Below, piece by piece: positions 7,749 to 12,704 of a stretch of DNA of 20,530 nt. This stretch comes from a virus. Each line of letters starts with the position of its first letter. Positions within the stretch are counted from its first letter, which is position 1. The stretch spans positions 1 to 20,530 of IMG/VR virus record IMGVR_UViG_3300022072_000178; one strand, given 5' to 3'. Under the pieces are notes generated by a model that saw only the letters and a list, made by a program, of their open reading frames with translations, was not told the DNA's origin and made no database searches. Made by a program: the position numbers and the translations under genes.

Positions 7749-8109
7749 CACGTATTTAGACCCCTTTATGGGTATGATTATTGTCTGTCTATTGTTGGCA
7801 TGGTTGTTGCTAGGTATGCAATATCTATACCAAGTCGTGTTTAGACAAGTGTCGATTTTAGGATAGTATTGTTATCTAGTGTCTATATATATCCATCAAG
7901 GGCCCTAGATTGTCTTGTGAGGGGTTTTAGCTTAGGTCTATATCTTAGGATAGACTAGCTTATTTTATTCGTTAGAGAGCATTTCCATACTTTTATCATT
8001 TATCTAGTTATATTTTTATCATTTAGTTAATTGGGTATTGTGTCTATATAAGTGGGGCTAATGTATTTTATACCTATGTCGCGTTTAGGTCTGTAAGGGT
8101 CGTATTTAG
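7749..8109 (+). repeat. Five GTCGYRTTTAG-like motifs, same orientation
   Basis: GTCGTGTTTAG (7834), GTCGATTTTAG (7851), GTCGCGTTTAG (8078), GTCGTATTTAG (8099) and the weaker CACGTATTTAG (7749) all point rightward. Two close pairs are spaced 17 and 21 bp. Short, oriented, repeated motifs upstream of early genes can be promoters for a non-host polymerase, activator sites or origin elements. No polymerase gene is in this window to decide. Confidence 0.45.
7991..8025. repeat. 12-bp direct repeats in A+T-rich tract
   Basis: TTTTATCATTTA occurs at 7991-8002 and again at 8014-8025, 23 bp apart, inside the most A+T-rich stretch of the intergenic region. Easily melted DNA with short direct repeats beside a palindrome array is what a DNA-unwinding element looks like; that role is inferred. 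Confidence 0.5.
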
Positions 8110-8271
8110 AATTCTTTAATTATCAGACCTGTTAATCTATCTGTATGGGAGTTAACCGACCCATCTAGAGCCCCTAAAGATTGGATCTAGTCTGATTTCA
8201 TCGGTGAATCAAAACGGCTTTAATAGTCGGGTGCTGGAGGTAAACGAGAAGCGCAGAATTAAATTTTGTTA

Positions 8272-8319
8272 GTTTATATAGCGGCTCTTTAGATCCCCCT
8301 TTAGAGTCGCTATATAAAC
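8272..8319 (+). promoter_or_regulatory. Long hairpin in the leader of the first rightward gene
   Basis: GTTTATATAGCGGCTCT (8272-8288) pairs with AGAGTCGCTATATAAAC (8303-8319): 17 bp with a single G-T pair and a 14-nt loop (TTAGATCCCCCTTT). It ends 26 nt before the ATG at 8346 and is not followed by a T-run, so it is not a classic terminator. A 5' mRNA-protecting hairpin, an RNase III processing site or a palindromic binding site are possible. Confidence 0.75.
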
Positions 8320-8345
8320 CAACAAACCAAAGAGAGTAAATTAAG

Positions 8346-8729
8346 ATGACTAAAATAATTATGAGTACAGACCGACCAAACAAAACCCAATTAGAACTAC
8401 ATCGGGCCCGTAAAGAGTTTGAGTATTATCTAGAGTTAAAGGGGTTTAAATATGAGGTCTGCGAGGGGTCATGGGAAGGGGAGCGAGAGCAATCCTATAT
8501 GATCACTTTACGGGATGCTGGCATGGGCTTTACTAGCCTTAAACGTCTGGCTTTTGATCTATATGATCAGGATGCAGTATTAAGAATAACCGCGTATGGT
8601 GGCGCTCGTTTATTTAATTCTGATAATACTAAGGTAGACATAGGCGAGTTTAAACAAGTCGATTCTATCCCTTCAAATCAGTGTTATACGCAGTCTTTTA
8701 AGACGGGCAACATATACGCCACTGTTTAA
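8346..8729 (+). CDS. First rightward early protein, unknown function
   Basis: 127 aa, no family recognised with confidence. Soluble, mixed charge: a basic helical start (KTQLELHRARKEFEYYLELKG), then YEVCEGSWEGEREQSYMITL, a beta-like stretch that loosely resembles DUF3293-type phage proteins, then FTSLKRLAFDLYDQDAVL and a polar C-terminus. As the first gene after the control region and the long hairpin it is likely expressed earliest, the usual slot for host-takeover or anti-defence proteins; this is inference. A second in-frame ATG (8361) is also possible because the SD (AGAGAG) before 8346 is weak. Confidence 0.75.
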   Translation: MTKIIMSTDRPNKTQLELHRARKEFEYYLELKGFKYEVCEGSWEGEREQSYMITLRDAGMGFTSLKRLAFDLYDQDAVLRITAYGGARLFNSDNTKVDIGEFKQVDSIPSNQCYTQSFKTGNIYATV

Positions 8730-8745
8730 CCTTTAAACCTTATAC

Positions 8746-8761
8746 GGGCCCAAATGGGCCC
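8746..8761 (+). other. GGGCCC-AAAT-GGGCCC hairpin
   Basis: A 6-bp all-GC stem with a 4-nt loop fills most of the 49-nt gap between the first two rightward genes and ends just before the GGAGAG ribosome-binding site of the next. A short CTTTGG follows, so termination is doubtful; a translation-modulating or mRNA-processing hairpin is as likely. Confidence 0.55.
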
Positions 8762-8778
8762 CTTTGGAGAGTATTAAA

Positions 8779-9009
8779 ATGCATAATCTAGAACTAGGAA
8801 CGTGCGCCACTGCGGTAGTGGATGGCATTAATTATAGAGTAGAATTTCACGGTGATGATTTTTCCGTATGCTGCGCTGATGGCTGTGGTCATAGATGGTA
8901 TTCTGCACATAGGGCCTTAACCATTAAAGAGGATATTGCTTTCGCATTGTCTGGTTATTTAAATGCAGATATTTTACCGTGTAACATTAATTATTTAGGA
9001 GAGTATTAA
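8779..9009 (+). CDS. Small early protein with Cys/His cluster, unknown
   Basis: 76 aa from the ATG at 8779, which has GGAGAG 8 nt upstream (the in-frame TTG at 8764 overlaps that SD and was rejected). The middle carries CCADGCGHRWYSAHRAL, with Cys and His residues that could bind a metal; flanking parts are beta-like (CATAVVDGINYRVEFHGDDFSV). No family recognised. The leader GGAGAGTATTAAAATG is identical to that of the next gene, suggesting matched expression or an old leader duplication. Confidence 0.7.
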   Translation: MHNLELGTCATAVVDGINYRVEFHGDDFSVCCADGCGHRWYSAHRALTIKEDIAFALSGYLNADILPCNINYLGEY

Positions 9010-9010
9010 A

Positions 9011-9277
9011 ATGAAAACTACATACGATAAAATTACAGAAAATGTAAAATTAAACGGTGCTGATTTACTGATGACTAGTTCATTTTGTGATGGGGTCATT
9101 TGGGTCGTTTTAGTCCATACCTACACTCGTAAATACGCCACTTGGGTTTATATTCGCGGTAGTAAAGTGGATTCAATACCGAAGTATTTCGATGACTATA
9201 ATGACGCTTTTGAGTCATTTTGGGATCGCGGTAAAGTTATGAGTGGGCCCTCGCATAAACTTTACCAGAGTGCATAA
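9011..9277 (+). CDS. Small early protein, unknown
   Basis: 88 aa, starting 1 nt after the previous stop, with the leader GGAGAGTATTAAAATG. The sequence is aromatic-rich (FCDGVIWVVLVHTYTRKYATWVYIRG), probably a compact beta fold, followed by a helical YFDDYNDAFESFWDRGKV. No membrane segment or catalytic motif is evident. Tight spacing shows it belongs to the same operon. Function not recognised. Confidence 0.75.
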   Translation: MKTTYDKITENVKLNGADLLMTSSFCDGVIWVVLVHTYTRKYATWVYIRGSKVDSIPKYFDDYNDAFESFWDRGKVMSGPSHKLYQSA

Positions 9278-9308
9278 ACTTGTGACCCTGTAGGGTATTG
9301 ACCCCAAA

Positions 9309-9351
9309 CCATTTAAAGGGCTCTGAGGGCCATTGTAGGCCCTTTAAATGG
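9309..9351 (+). other. Strong intergenic hairpin with alternative fold
   Basis: CCATTTAAAGGGC (9309-9321) pairs perfectly with GCCCTTTAAATGG (9339-9351); AAA/TTT could extend it past a bulge. Inside, AGGGCC (9326-9331) can instead pair with GGCCCT (9338-9343) around ATTGTA, excluding the inner part of the first stem. It lies in the 153-nt gap after the gene ending at 9277. A terminator is possible for the alternative stem (followed by TTTAAA), but the tail is short. Confidence 0.65.
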
Positions 9352-9395
9352 GTTTATTAGATAGCATTGCAAGTCGCAGTGTCATGTAATAAACC
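9351..9395 (+). other. Two-tier stem-loop next to the previous hairpin
   Basis: GGTTTATTA (9351-9359) pairs with TAATAAACC (9387-9395). A symmetric 5x5 internal loop (GATAG/TCATG) follows, then CATTGC (9365-9370) pairs with GCAGTG (9376-9381, one G-T) around AAGTC. It ends 35 nt before the next start codon. Together with the hairpin at 9309-9351 it makes an almost fully structured, non-coding 87-nt block. A processing site or riboregulator is the likely role. Confidence 0.6.
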
Positions 9396-9430
9396 GAAGT
9401 AAACTTAAAACTAAAGCAAGGAATAAAATT

Positions 9431-9733
9431 ATGCGTTTAATCGAAAAGCAAATGTGGAAAGCAATAGAGTGTCAGGATCGTGTATGGTCTAAAGACAATA
9501 CAGGGGTCGAGTATCGGGCCAATTATGATGAGGCTCTAATCTACCTACACGGTCATCATATAGCCACCTATGACTATGAAACCGAGATGGCACGGGCAAA
9601 TGTAACGACTCTGCGTAAATGGCCCACTAGAACCACTATGAGCCGTTTGAGGGCTTTAGGTATTGATGTATATACTCGAAAAGGGGCTGTATATTTAAAC
9701 GATGGTTTAGAGATTAAGTTAATAAATCCGTAA
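9431..9733 (+). CDS. Conserved small phage protein, unknown
   Basis: 100 aa, with AAGGA about 7 nt upstream of the ATG. It contains NTGVEYRANYDEALIYLHGHHIATY, then TTLRKWPTRTTMSRLRALGIDVYTRKGAVYLND. From memory this layout (NT-x-V..., hLHG-x-xIA, W-[PN]-T-x-T-x-SRLRALG, then a hYLN ending) recurs in small hypothetical proteins of podophages and coliphages, without assigned function. The basic TTMSRLRALG segment could touch nucleic acid, but that is speculation. It is preceded by the structured block 9309-9395 and followed by tightly packed small genes. Confidence 0.75.
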   Translation: MRLIEKQMWKAIECQDRVWSKDNTGVEYRANYDEALIYLHGHHIATYDYETEMARANVTTLRKWPTRTTMSRLRALGIDVYTRKGAVYLNDGLEIKLINP

Positions 9734-9785
9734 AGTAACTAAAGCATTTTATGAAACAATAAACTAATTAAAAGGATCAAATAAG

Positions 9786-9893
9786 ATGATAGAAACACTA
9801 GCATTTACTGCGCTTATTTTGAGCGCACCAATTATCTGTTTTTCGGTTTGTGTTTGGATCGTTAAACAGGCTCCTAAGCTAAAAAGAGGATAA
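9786..9893 (+). CDS. 35-aa single-TM peptide
   Basis: Short gene read directly: MIETLAFTALILSAPIICFS, then VCVWIVKQAPKLKRG and stop. One hydrophobic segment (about residues 5-26) is followed by a basic tail, predicting a small inner-membrane protein with its C-terminus in the cytoplasm. An AGGA lies 9 nt before the ATG, and the stop leads straight into the next gene's leader (GAGGATAAAATAAAATG). Small membrane peptides in early phage operons are sometimes involved in superinfection exclusion or membrane takeover; nothing here proves it. Confidence 0.65.
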   Translation: MIETLAFTALILSAPIICFSVCVWIVKQAPKLKRG

Positions 9894-9899
9894 AATAAA

Positions 9900-10106
9900 A
9901 TGAGCAATCACGATTTAAAAGCTCTACAGGATATTTTACAGGGGCATTATTATCTGGAGTCCGTTTTATTACGGGCTCTAGAGTACAGCACGGGCCCTAA
10001 AGTAACTAAAGCATTAAGAGACTATATAACGGGTATACGCTCGTTTGATGATCGTATGTTATTACAGCATTTTGTATGCGATTTAACACTAGCTAACAAA
10101 GGATAA
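9900..10106 (+). CDS. Small early helical protein, unknown
   Basis: 68 aa, mostly predicted helix (DLKALQDILQGHYYLESVLLRALEY... KALRDYITGI... RMLLQHFVCDLTLANKG). No recognised domain. It starts 6 nt after the stop of the 35-aa membrane peptide with a good GAGGA site, so it is in the same operon. Confidence 0.7.
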   Translation: MSNHDLKALQDILQGHYYLESVLLRALEYSTGPKVTKALRDYITGIRSFDDRMLLQHFVCDLTLANKG

Positions 10107-10114
10107 AATAAAAA

Positions 10115-10351
10115 ATGAAAACTGTATTTTTAATATCGTCTAGTGACGGAAAAACTGAAGTGGCTAGCAGTATAAAAGCCGCATATCGTTTGATGTATGA
10201 TATTGTCGGGCCTGAATATGCCCCTATTAAACAGAATGTTAAACAGGCTATTATTAATCACAATTTTTACCTATATGATGAGGGGCCCATTTTAGTCGGC
10301 ATATACGCTAAAACATTACATACTCACAATCTAACAAAAAAAGAGGTATAA
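10115..10351 (+). CDS. Small early protein, unknown
   Basis: 78 aa: a beta-like start (MKTVFLISSSDGKTEVASS), an Ala-rich helix (IKAAYRLMYDIVG), then IKQNVKQAIINHNFYLY and a hydrophobic strand (GPILVGIYAKTL). It resembles the size and layout of small phage proteins with one alpha/beta fold, but no family is recognised. It follows the previous gene after 8 nt with the GGATAAAATAAAAAATG leader. Confidence 0.7.
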   Translation: MKTVFLISSSDGKTEVASSIKAAYRLMYDIVGPEYAPIKQNVKQAIINHNFYLYDEGPILVGIYAKTLHTHNLTKKEV

Positions 10352-10354
10352 AAA

Positions 10355-10528
10355 ATGACAATATCAGACTATAAAGAATTGCTAACAAAACATGACTGGC
10401 ACTATGAAAAAAGCAATGACCCTTTGCGTTTAGAGAGGGGTGAACGGTCATTAAGGCAAATTGTCAAATACCGTAATTTAACGCCTAAACATACTGAAAC
10501 GTATATCAATTATAGGATACCATCATAA
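10355..10528 (+). CDS. 57-aa early protein, unknown
   Basis: Read directly: MTISDYKELLTKHDWHYEKS continuing to YINYRIPS. It is basic and hydrophilic (PLRLERGERSLRQIVKYRNL), with no cysteine and no membrane segment; small size and many Arg/Lys would suit nucleic acid or host protein binding, but this is a guess. Its stop codon overlaps the next start by 1 nt (TAATG), and it begins 3 nt after the previous stop with AAAGAGG as SD, so operon membership is firm. Confidence 0.7.
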   Translation: MTISDYKELLTKHDWHYEKSNDPLRLERGERSLRQIVKYRNLTPKHTETYINYRIPS

Positions 10529-10752
10529 TGCCCTCTATAATGACCTTAGAAGCGTTTAACGAGTTAGCCGCTACCCTATCCATTACCTCTAAAAACGAAG
10601 TCTACATCGGCCTTAATGGAGGTCGAGGGCCTAGTCAGTATTATAAGCTAGACCCCTTAACGTCCAACTTAATTTATATAGAGGGGCCCATGCCTGAACT
10701 AGAAAAAGAAATGGCACAATATCAATTTAAAGAAAAGGTGAATTCACAATGA
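10528..10752 (+). CDS. Small early protein, unknown
   Basis: 74 aa (MPSIMTLEAFNELAATLSIT... EVYIGLNGGRGPSQYYKLDP... IEGPMPELEKEMAQYQFKEK). A helical N-terminus is followed by a Gly-rich beta-like centre. No family recognised. It has a TAATG coupling with the gene before and a 4-nt ATGA overlap with the gene after, so it is translated within the polycistron. Confidence 0.7.
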   Translation: MPSIMTLEAFNELAATLSITSKNEVYIGLNGGRGPSQYYKLDPLTSNLIYIEGPMPELEKEMAQYQFKEKVNSQ

Positions 10753-10931
10753 AAAATCACAATTTAAACGACTATAGCGCAGGTGATGTAGTCAAATTAG
10801 AATACGGTAGTAATCCCTATGGTATAATAGGGTCGATAAACAGAGACACGGGGCAAGTGCTAGTTAGATTTTCTAGTGGCCCTAAAGTCTATAAATTCAC
10901 AAGCTTAGAAGTGGTGGTAAAAAATGCTTAA
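10749..10931 (+). CDS. Small beta-barrel-like (KOW/SH3-like) protein
   Basis: 60 aa. The pattern YSAGDVVKLEYGSNPYGIIGSINRDTGQVLVRFSSGPKVYKF has the turn-rich, alternating Val/Ile look of small SH3-like or KOW-like barrels (GD-x-V near the start, G-x-I then G-x-V-x-V-x-F), which often bind nucleic acid or proteins. This is a resemblance by eye only. It is coupled to its neighbours by a 4-nt overlap upstream and an 8-nt overlap downstream. Confidence 0.65.
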   Translation: MKNHNLNDYSAGDVVKLEYGSNPYGIIGSINRDTGQVLVRFSSGPKVYKFTSLEVVVKNA

Positions 10932-11043
10932 AATTAAACAATGGATTAAGACAATAGATCCTGAAGAGGTATTATTGTTTCTTACTGGTGGCGTACTTTG
11001 GTTCGCCTTAATTACAGGCGTATTAATGGGGTGGTCGATATGA
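10924..11043 (+). CDS. 39-aa single-TM peptide
   Basis: Read directly: MLKIKQWIKTIDPEEVLLF, then LTGGVLWFALITGVLMGWSI and stop. A basic amphipathic N-terminus is followed by one membrane helix ending at the C-terminus, a tail-anchored layout. The start overlaps the previous gene by 8 nt, and its TGA overlaps the next ATG by 4 nt. Function unknown; it is the second tiny membrane peptide of the early block. Confidence 0.6.
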   Translation: MLKIKQWIKTIDPEEVLLFLTGGVLWFALITGVLMGWSI

Positions 11044-11234
11044 AAAAAACCATATTAAAAGACAGTGCGTTTAGACGCTTAATAAAGCCCTCTAATGAGG
11101 ATTCGTTTTACTGGTATATAGCAGGTCTACTAGACTCCAAAGTCTACTCCAGCACCGACTATATCGCCTTGTGCCGCTATCAGAGCATAGGGTATAAGAA
11201 ACGTATGAAATTAAGACAAGGAATGGGGTATTAA
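11040..11234 (+). CDS. Small basic early protein, unknown
   Basis: 64 aa from the ATG at 11040, which overlaps the preceding TGA in an ATGA arrangement; a longer in-frame extension upstream would lie wholly over the membrane peptide and was rejected. The protein is basic (DSAFRRLIKPSNEDSFYWYIAGLL... GYKKRMKLRQGMGY) and aromatic-rich. No family recognised. Confidence 0.65.
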   Translation: MKKTILKDSAFRRLIKPSNEDSFYWYIAGLLDSKVYSSTDYIALCRYQSIGYKKRMKLRQGMGY

Positions 11235-11235
11235 A

Positions 11236-11445
11236 ATGGTCATAAAAAAAGAGGTAATTAAAGAATATTCATATCAGGCTCTAGACCTATTAAGGGTCAG
11301 TTATTGGCGCACTGAACGTAAGTTAAAAGCATCACCTGAAGACAAGGCCATTGCAGATGAGTTACTACAAATAACCAAAGCTATTGACCTTGCTGCAAAA
11401 TTAGTAGACCAGATAGAACGTATACCAACTGAGAGGATAGAATAA
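11236..11445 (+). CDS. Small helical early protein, unknown
   Basis: 69 aa, almost entirely helical with heptad-like Leu/Ile spacing (YSYQALDLLRVSYWRTERKL ... ADELLQITKAIDLAAKLVDQIERI), probably a coiled-coil hairpin or dimer. It starts 1 nt after the previous stop. Function unknown. Confidence 0.7.
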   Translation: MVIKKEVIKEYSYQALDLLRVSYWRTERKLKASPEDKAIADELLQITKAIDLAAKLVDQIERIPTERIE

Positions 11446-11446
11446 A

Positions 11447-11794
11447 ATGTTAAAATTTAAAATTGATCGTGAAACGGGCGATGTTATATTAGTTTCAGAG
11501 CAAGGTAAAATAGTAATAGATGAGCAGGAAAGGGATTACTTACTAGACCAGTTGAGGTACGCTAGACAGGACGAAACACAAGGTCAGAGTAGTGATATAT
11601 ACGAGACTAAAGAGGCTCTAAAGAGTAAATTAGCATTACATGAGCTATATCAGGATCAGGAATACTGGTCTAATAAATGGTACAATACAAATGCAAAATC
11701 CATGTATGAGTATGTAAATTTCCATACCGCAGATAAGGCTAGGGATGCTGCTATTAAGTCGGGCTTAGATTTAGACGACTTATTATTGTTCTAA
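11447..11794 (+). CDS. Early protein, unknown
   Basis: 115 aa. The N-terminal third looks beta-like (MLKFKIDRETGDVILVSEQGKIVI), then a charged helical region (ERDYLLDQLRYARQ... EALKSKLALHELYQDQEYW) and an acidic end (KSGLDLDDLLLF). No family recognised. GAGAGGATAGAATAAAATG precedes it, and it starts 1 nt after the previous stop. Confidence 0.7.
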   Translation: MLKFKIDRETGDVILVSEQGKIVIDEQERDYLLDQLRYARQDETQGQSSDIYETKEALKSKLALHELYQDQEYWSNKWYNTNAKSMYEYVNFHTADKARDAAIKSGLDLDDLLLF

Positions 11795-11815
11795 ACCATT
11801 AGAGGTAAATACACT

Positions 11816-12007
11816 ATGAAATGCAAATCATGTGACAGGCTATTACTAGATGATGAGGATATTGAATTGTGCAGAAAATGTCTAAAACAAGACGCACAAT
11901 TTTATGACGATGATGACAGTATTGATGAGGATGAAATGCTAGACGATAATATTGAAATAGAACTTTACACCGAAATTACAGAATCAGACTATTTATTAAT
12001 GGAATGA
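11816..12007 (+). CDS. Acidic zinc-ribbon protein
   Basis: 63 aa with two CxxC knuckles at Cys3/Cys6 and Cys19/Cys22, enough for one zinc. They are followed by a strongly acidic tail (DAQFYDDDDSIDEDEMLDDN, then IEIELYTEITESDYLL). A tiny zinc knuckle joined to an Asp/Glu-rich tail is a plausible DNA mimic or inhibitor of a host DNA- or RNA-polymerase-associated protein. That is inference; no family is recognised. It is the last gene before the second promoter, with GAGGTAAATACAC as leader (a 13-mer found again at 12608). Confidence 0.75.
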   Translation: MKCKSCDRLLLDDEDIELCRKCLKQDAQFYDDDDSIDEDEMLDDNIEIELYTEITESDYLLME

Positions 12008-12046
12008 TATATGCTAAACTCAAAATAGTTCCTTAGCACTTAGGCA

Positions 12047-12107
12047 CTCTTCAGTATTAAACTTTATTATAATCCTTAAATAATTATAAATAAGTTTCAC
12101 TGAAGAG
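12047..12107 (+). other. Long imperfect hairpin, about 22 bp
   Basis: CTCTTCAGT (12047-12055) pairs with ACTGAAGAG (12099-12107), AAACTT (12059-12064) with AAGTTT (12092-12097), and TTATAAT (12067-12073) with ATTATAA (12083-12089), with small internal loops and a 9-nt apical loop. It lies between the early block and the promoter at 12121. There is no T-run after it. The irregular long duplex is the shape cut by RNase III in T7-like early transcripts, which is one possible role. Confidence 0.7.
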
Positions 12108-12120
12108 CAGCTAGGGCCTA

Positions 12121-12149
12121 TTGTATGGTAGATACCCATACGGTATAAT
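12121..12149 (+). promoter_or_regulatory. Sigma-70-like promoter with operator-like dyad
   Basis: TTGTAT (12121-12126), a 17-nt spacer and a perfect TATAAT (12144-12149) face the ssDNA-binding protein gene 54 nt downstream. An inverted repeat GTATGG-N7-CCATAC (12123-12141) covers the end of the -35 and most of the spacer, where a bound dimer would block or bend the promoter. Predicted start is near 12156. Confidence 0.7.
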
Positions 12150-12154
12150 AAATC

Positions 12155-12172
12155 ATAGGTTTTCAGACCTAT
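12155..12172 (+). promoter_or_regulatory. Hairpin at predicted 5' end of the replication transcript
   Basis: ATAGGT-TTTCAG-ACCTAT forms a 6-bp stem with a 6-nt loop starting at the predicted transcription start of the promoter at 12121-12149. A hairpin at the very 5' end protects mRNA from 5'-dependent decay, so a stabilising role is likely. Confidence 0.5.
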
Positions 12173-12202
12173 AAAACGTAATCTAAAAAAGAGTAATTAA
12201 TT

Positions 12203-12604
12203 ATGAGTCTATCAGTAACAGAAGGTTATATCGCATTTAGTCATGTCTTAACAGAAGACCAGTATCAGGGTCAGGACGTTGGATATAATGTTACATTGTG
12301 TATGGATGCAGAAGAGGCCGCTAAGTTATCGGCTTTAGACGTTATCATTAAAGACTATCAGGGTGTAGCACAACGAAAGTTTAAGTCTGGATATAGTATT
12401 GATGTCTTAGATGATAACGGTCAGGCTATGTCTATGACTGAAGAGTTACCGCGAGGTACTAAAGTAAGAGTGCAGTGGAAACATGGTAATATCCACCCTC
12501 AGCACGGTTTAGCTACATACGCTAATCGAATTAAAGTGCTGGAGATGGGGACAGGTGATATTCCATTGGCATTTGACAACGCTGAAGAGACTACCGACTT
12601 CTAG
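12203..12604 (+). CDS. Single-stranded DNA-binding protein (short gp2.5-like)
   Basis: 133 aa. The body is beta-rich (EGYIAFSHVLTEDQ... GYNVTLCM... SGYSIDVLDDNG... RGTKVRVQWKHGNIHPQHGLATYANRIKVLEM), compatible with an OB fold. The C-terminus is acidic and ends in EETTDF; an acidic tail with terminal Phe is the hallmark of T7 gp2.5 and bacterial SSB and docks helicase and polymerase. It is much shorter than T7 gp2.5 (232 aa). As the first gene after the promoter at 12121 and head of the replication block, the role fits well. Alternative: another small phage protein with a chance acidic tail. Confidence 0.7.
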   Translation: MSLSVTEGYIAFSHVLTEDQYQGQDVGYNVTLCMDAEEAAKLSALDVIIKDYQGVAQRKFKSGYSIDVLDDNGQAMSMTEELPRGTKVRVQWKHGNIHPQHGLATYANRIKVLEMGTGDIPLAFDNAEETTDF

Positions 12605-12609
12605 CGTGA

Positions 12610-12644
12610 GGTAAATACACGATTTACGGTCGTGTGGAGTTACC
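12610..12644 (+). other. Intergenic stem-loop after the SSB gene
   Basis: GGTAA (12610-12614) pairs with TTACC (12640-12644) and ACACGA (12617-12622) with TCGTGT (12630-12635). An alternative stem GTAAAT (12611-12616)/ATTTAC (12622-12627) excludes the second. A T8 run follows at 12677-12684, after another weak stem ACATC/GATGT (12651-12655/12664-12668). This could be a leaky terminator, but the T-run stands 8 nt from the nearest stem. Confidence 0.45.
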
Positions 12645-12704
12645 CGACAAACATCCTGAGTAAGATGTAAAACTGCTTTTTTTTGTCTCTAAAGGAAAGT
12701 GAAA

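Larger units (their letters stand above)
7126..8345. other. Divergent non-coding control region / candidate origin
   Basis: About 1.2 kb with no credible gene separates the leftward structural operon from the rightward early genes. From left to right it holds the terS leader, a sigma-70 promoter (7326-7354, minus), a pyrimidine-rich tract (about 7449-7484), a GGGGGCCCCC palindrome, the GTCA-N5-TGAC array, repeated GTCGYRTTTAG motifs, an A+T-rich stretch with 12-bp direct repeats and a 17-bp hairpin before the first rightward gene. Palindrome arrays next to A+T-rich DNA are typical of origins, but they also suit a multi-operator control region. No convincing rightward sigma-70 promoter was found by eye. 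Confidence 0.7.

Noticed and set aside
7724-7752. Rightward promoter from perfect TTGACA at 7724
   Set aside because: No acceptable -10 occurs at 15-19 nt spacing (the sequence there is GCCCAC/CCACGT).
8022-8050. Rightward promoter TTTAGT-17-TATATA
   Set aside because: The -35 matches only half of the consensus in very A+T-rich DNA, where such matches arise by chance.
8198-8383. Leftward 61-aa hydrophobic frame
   Set aside because: It spans the 17-bp hairpin and overlaps the start of the first rightward gene; no SD, and its hydrophobicity comes from A+T-rich DNA.
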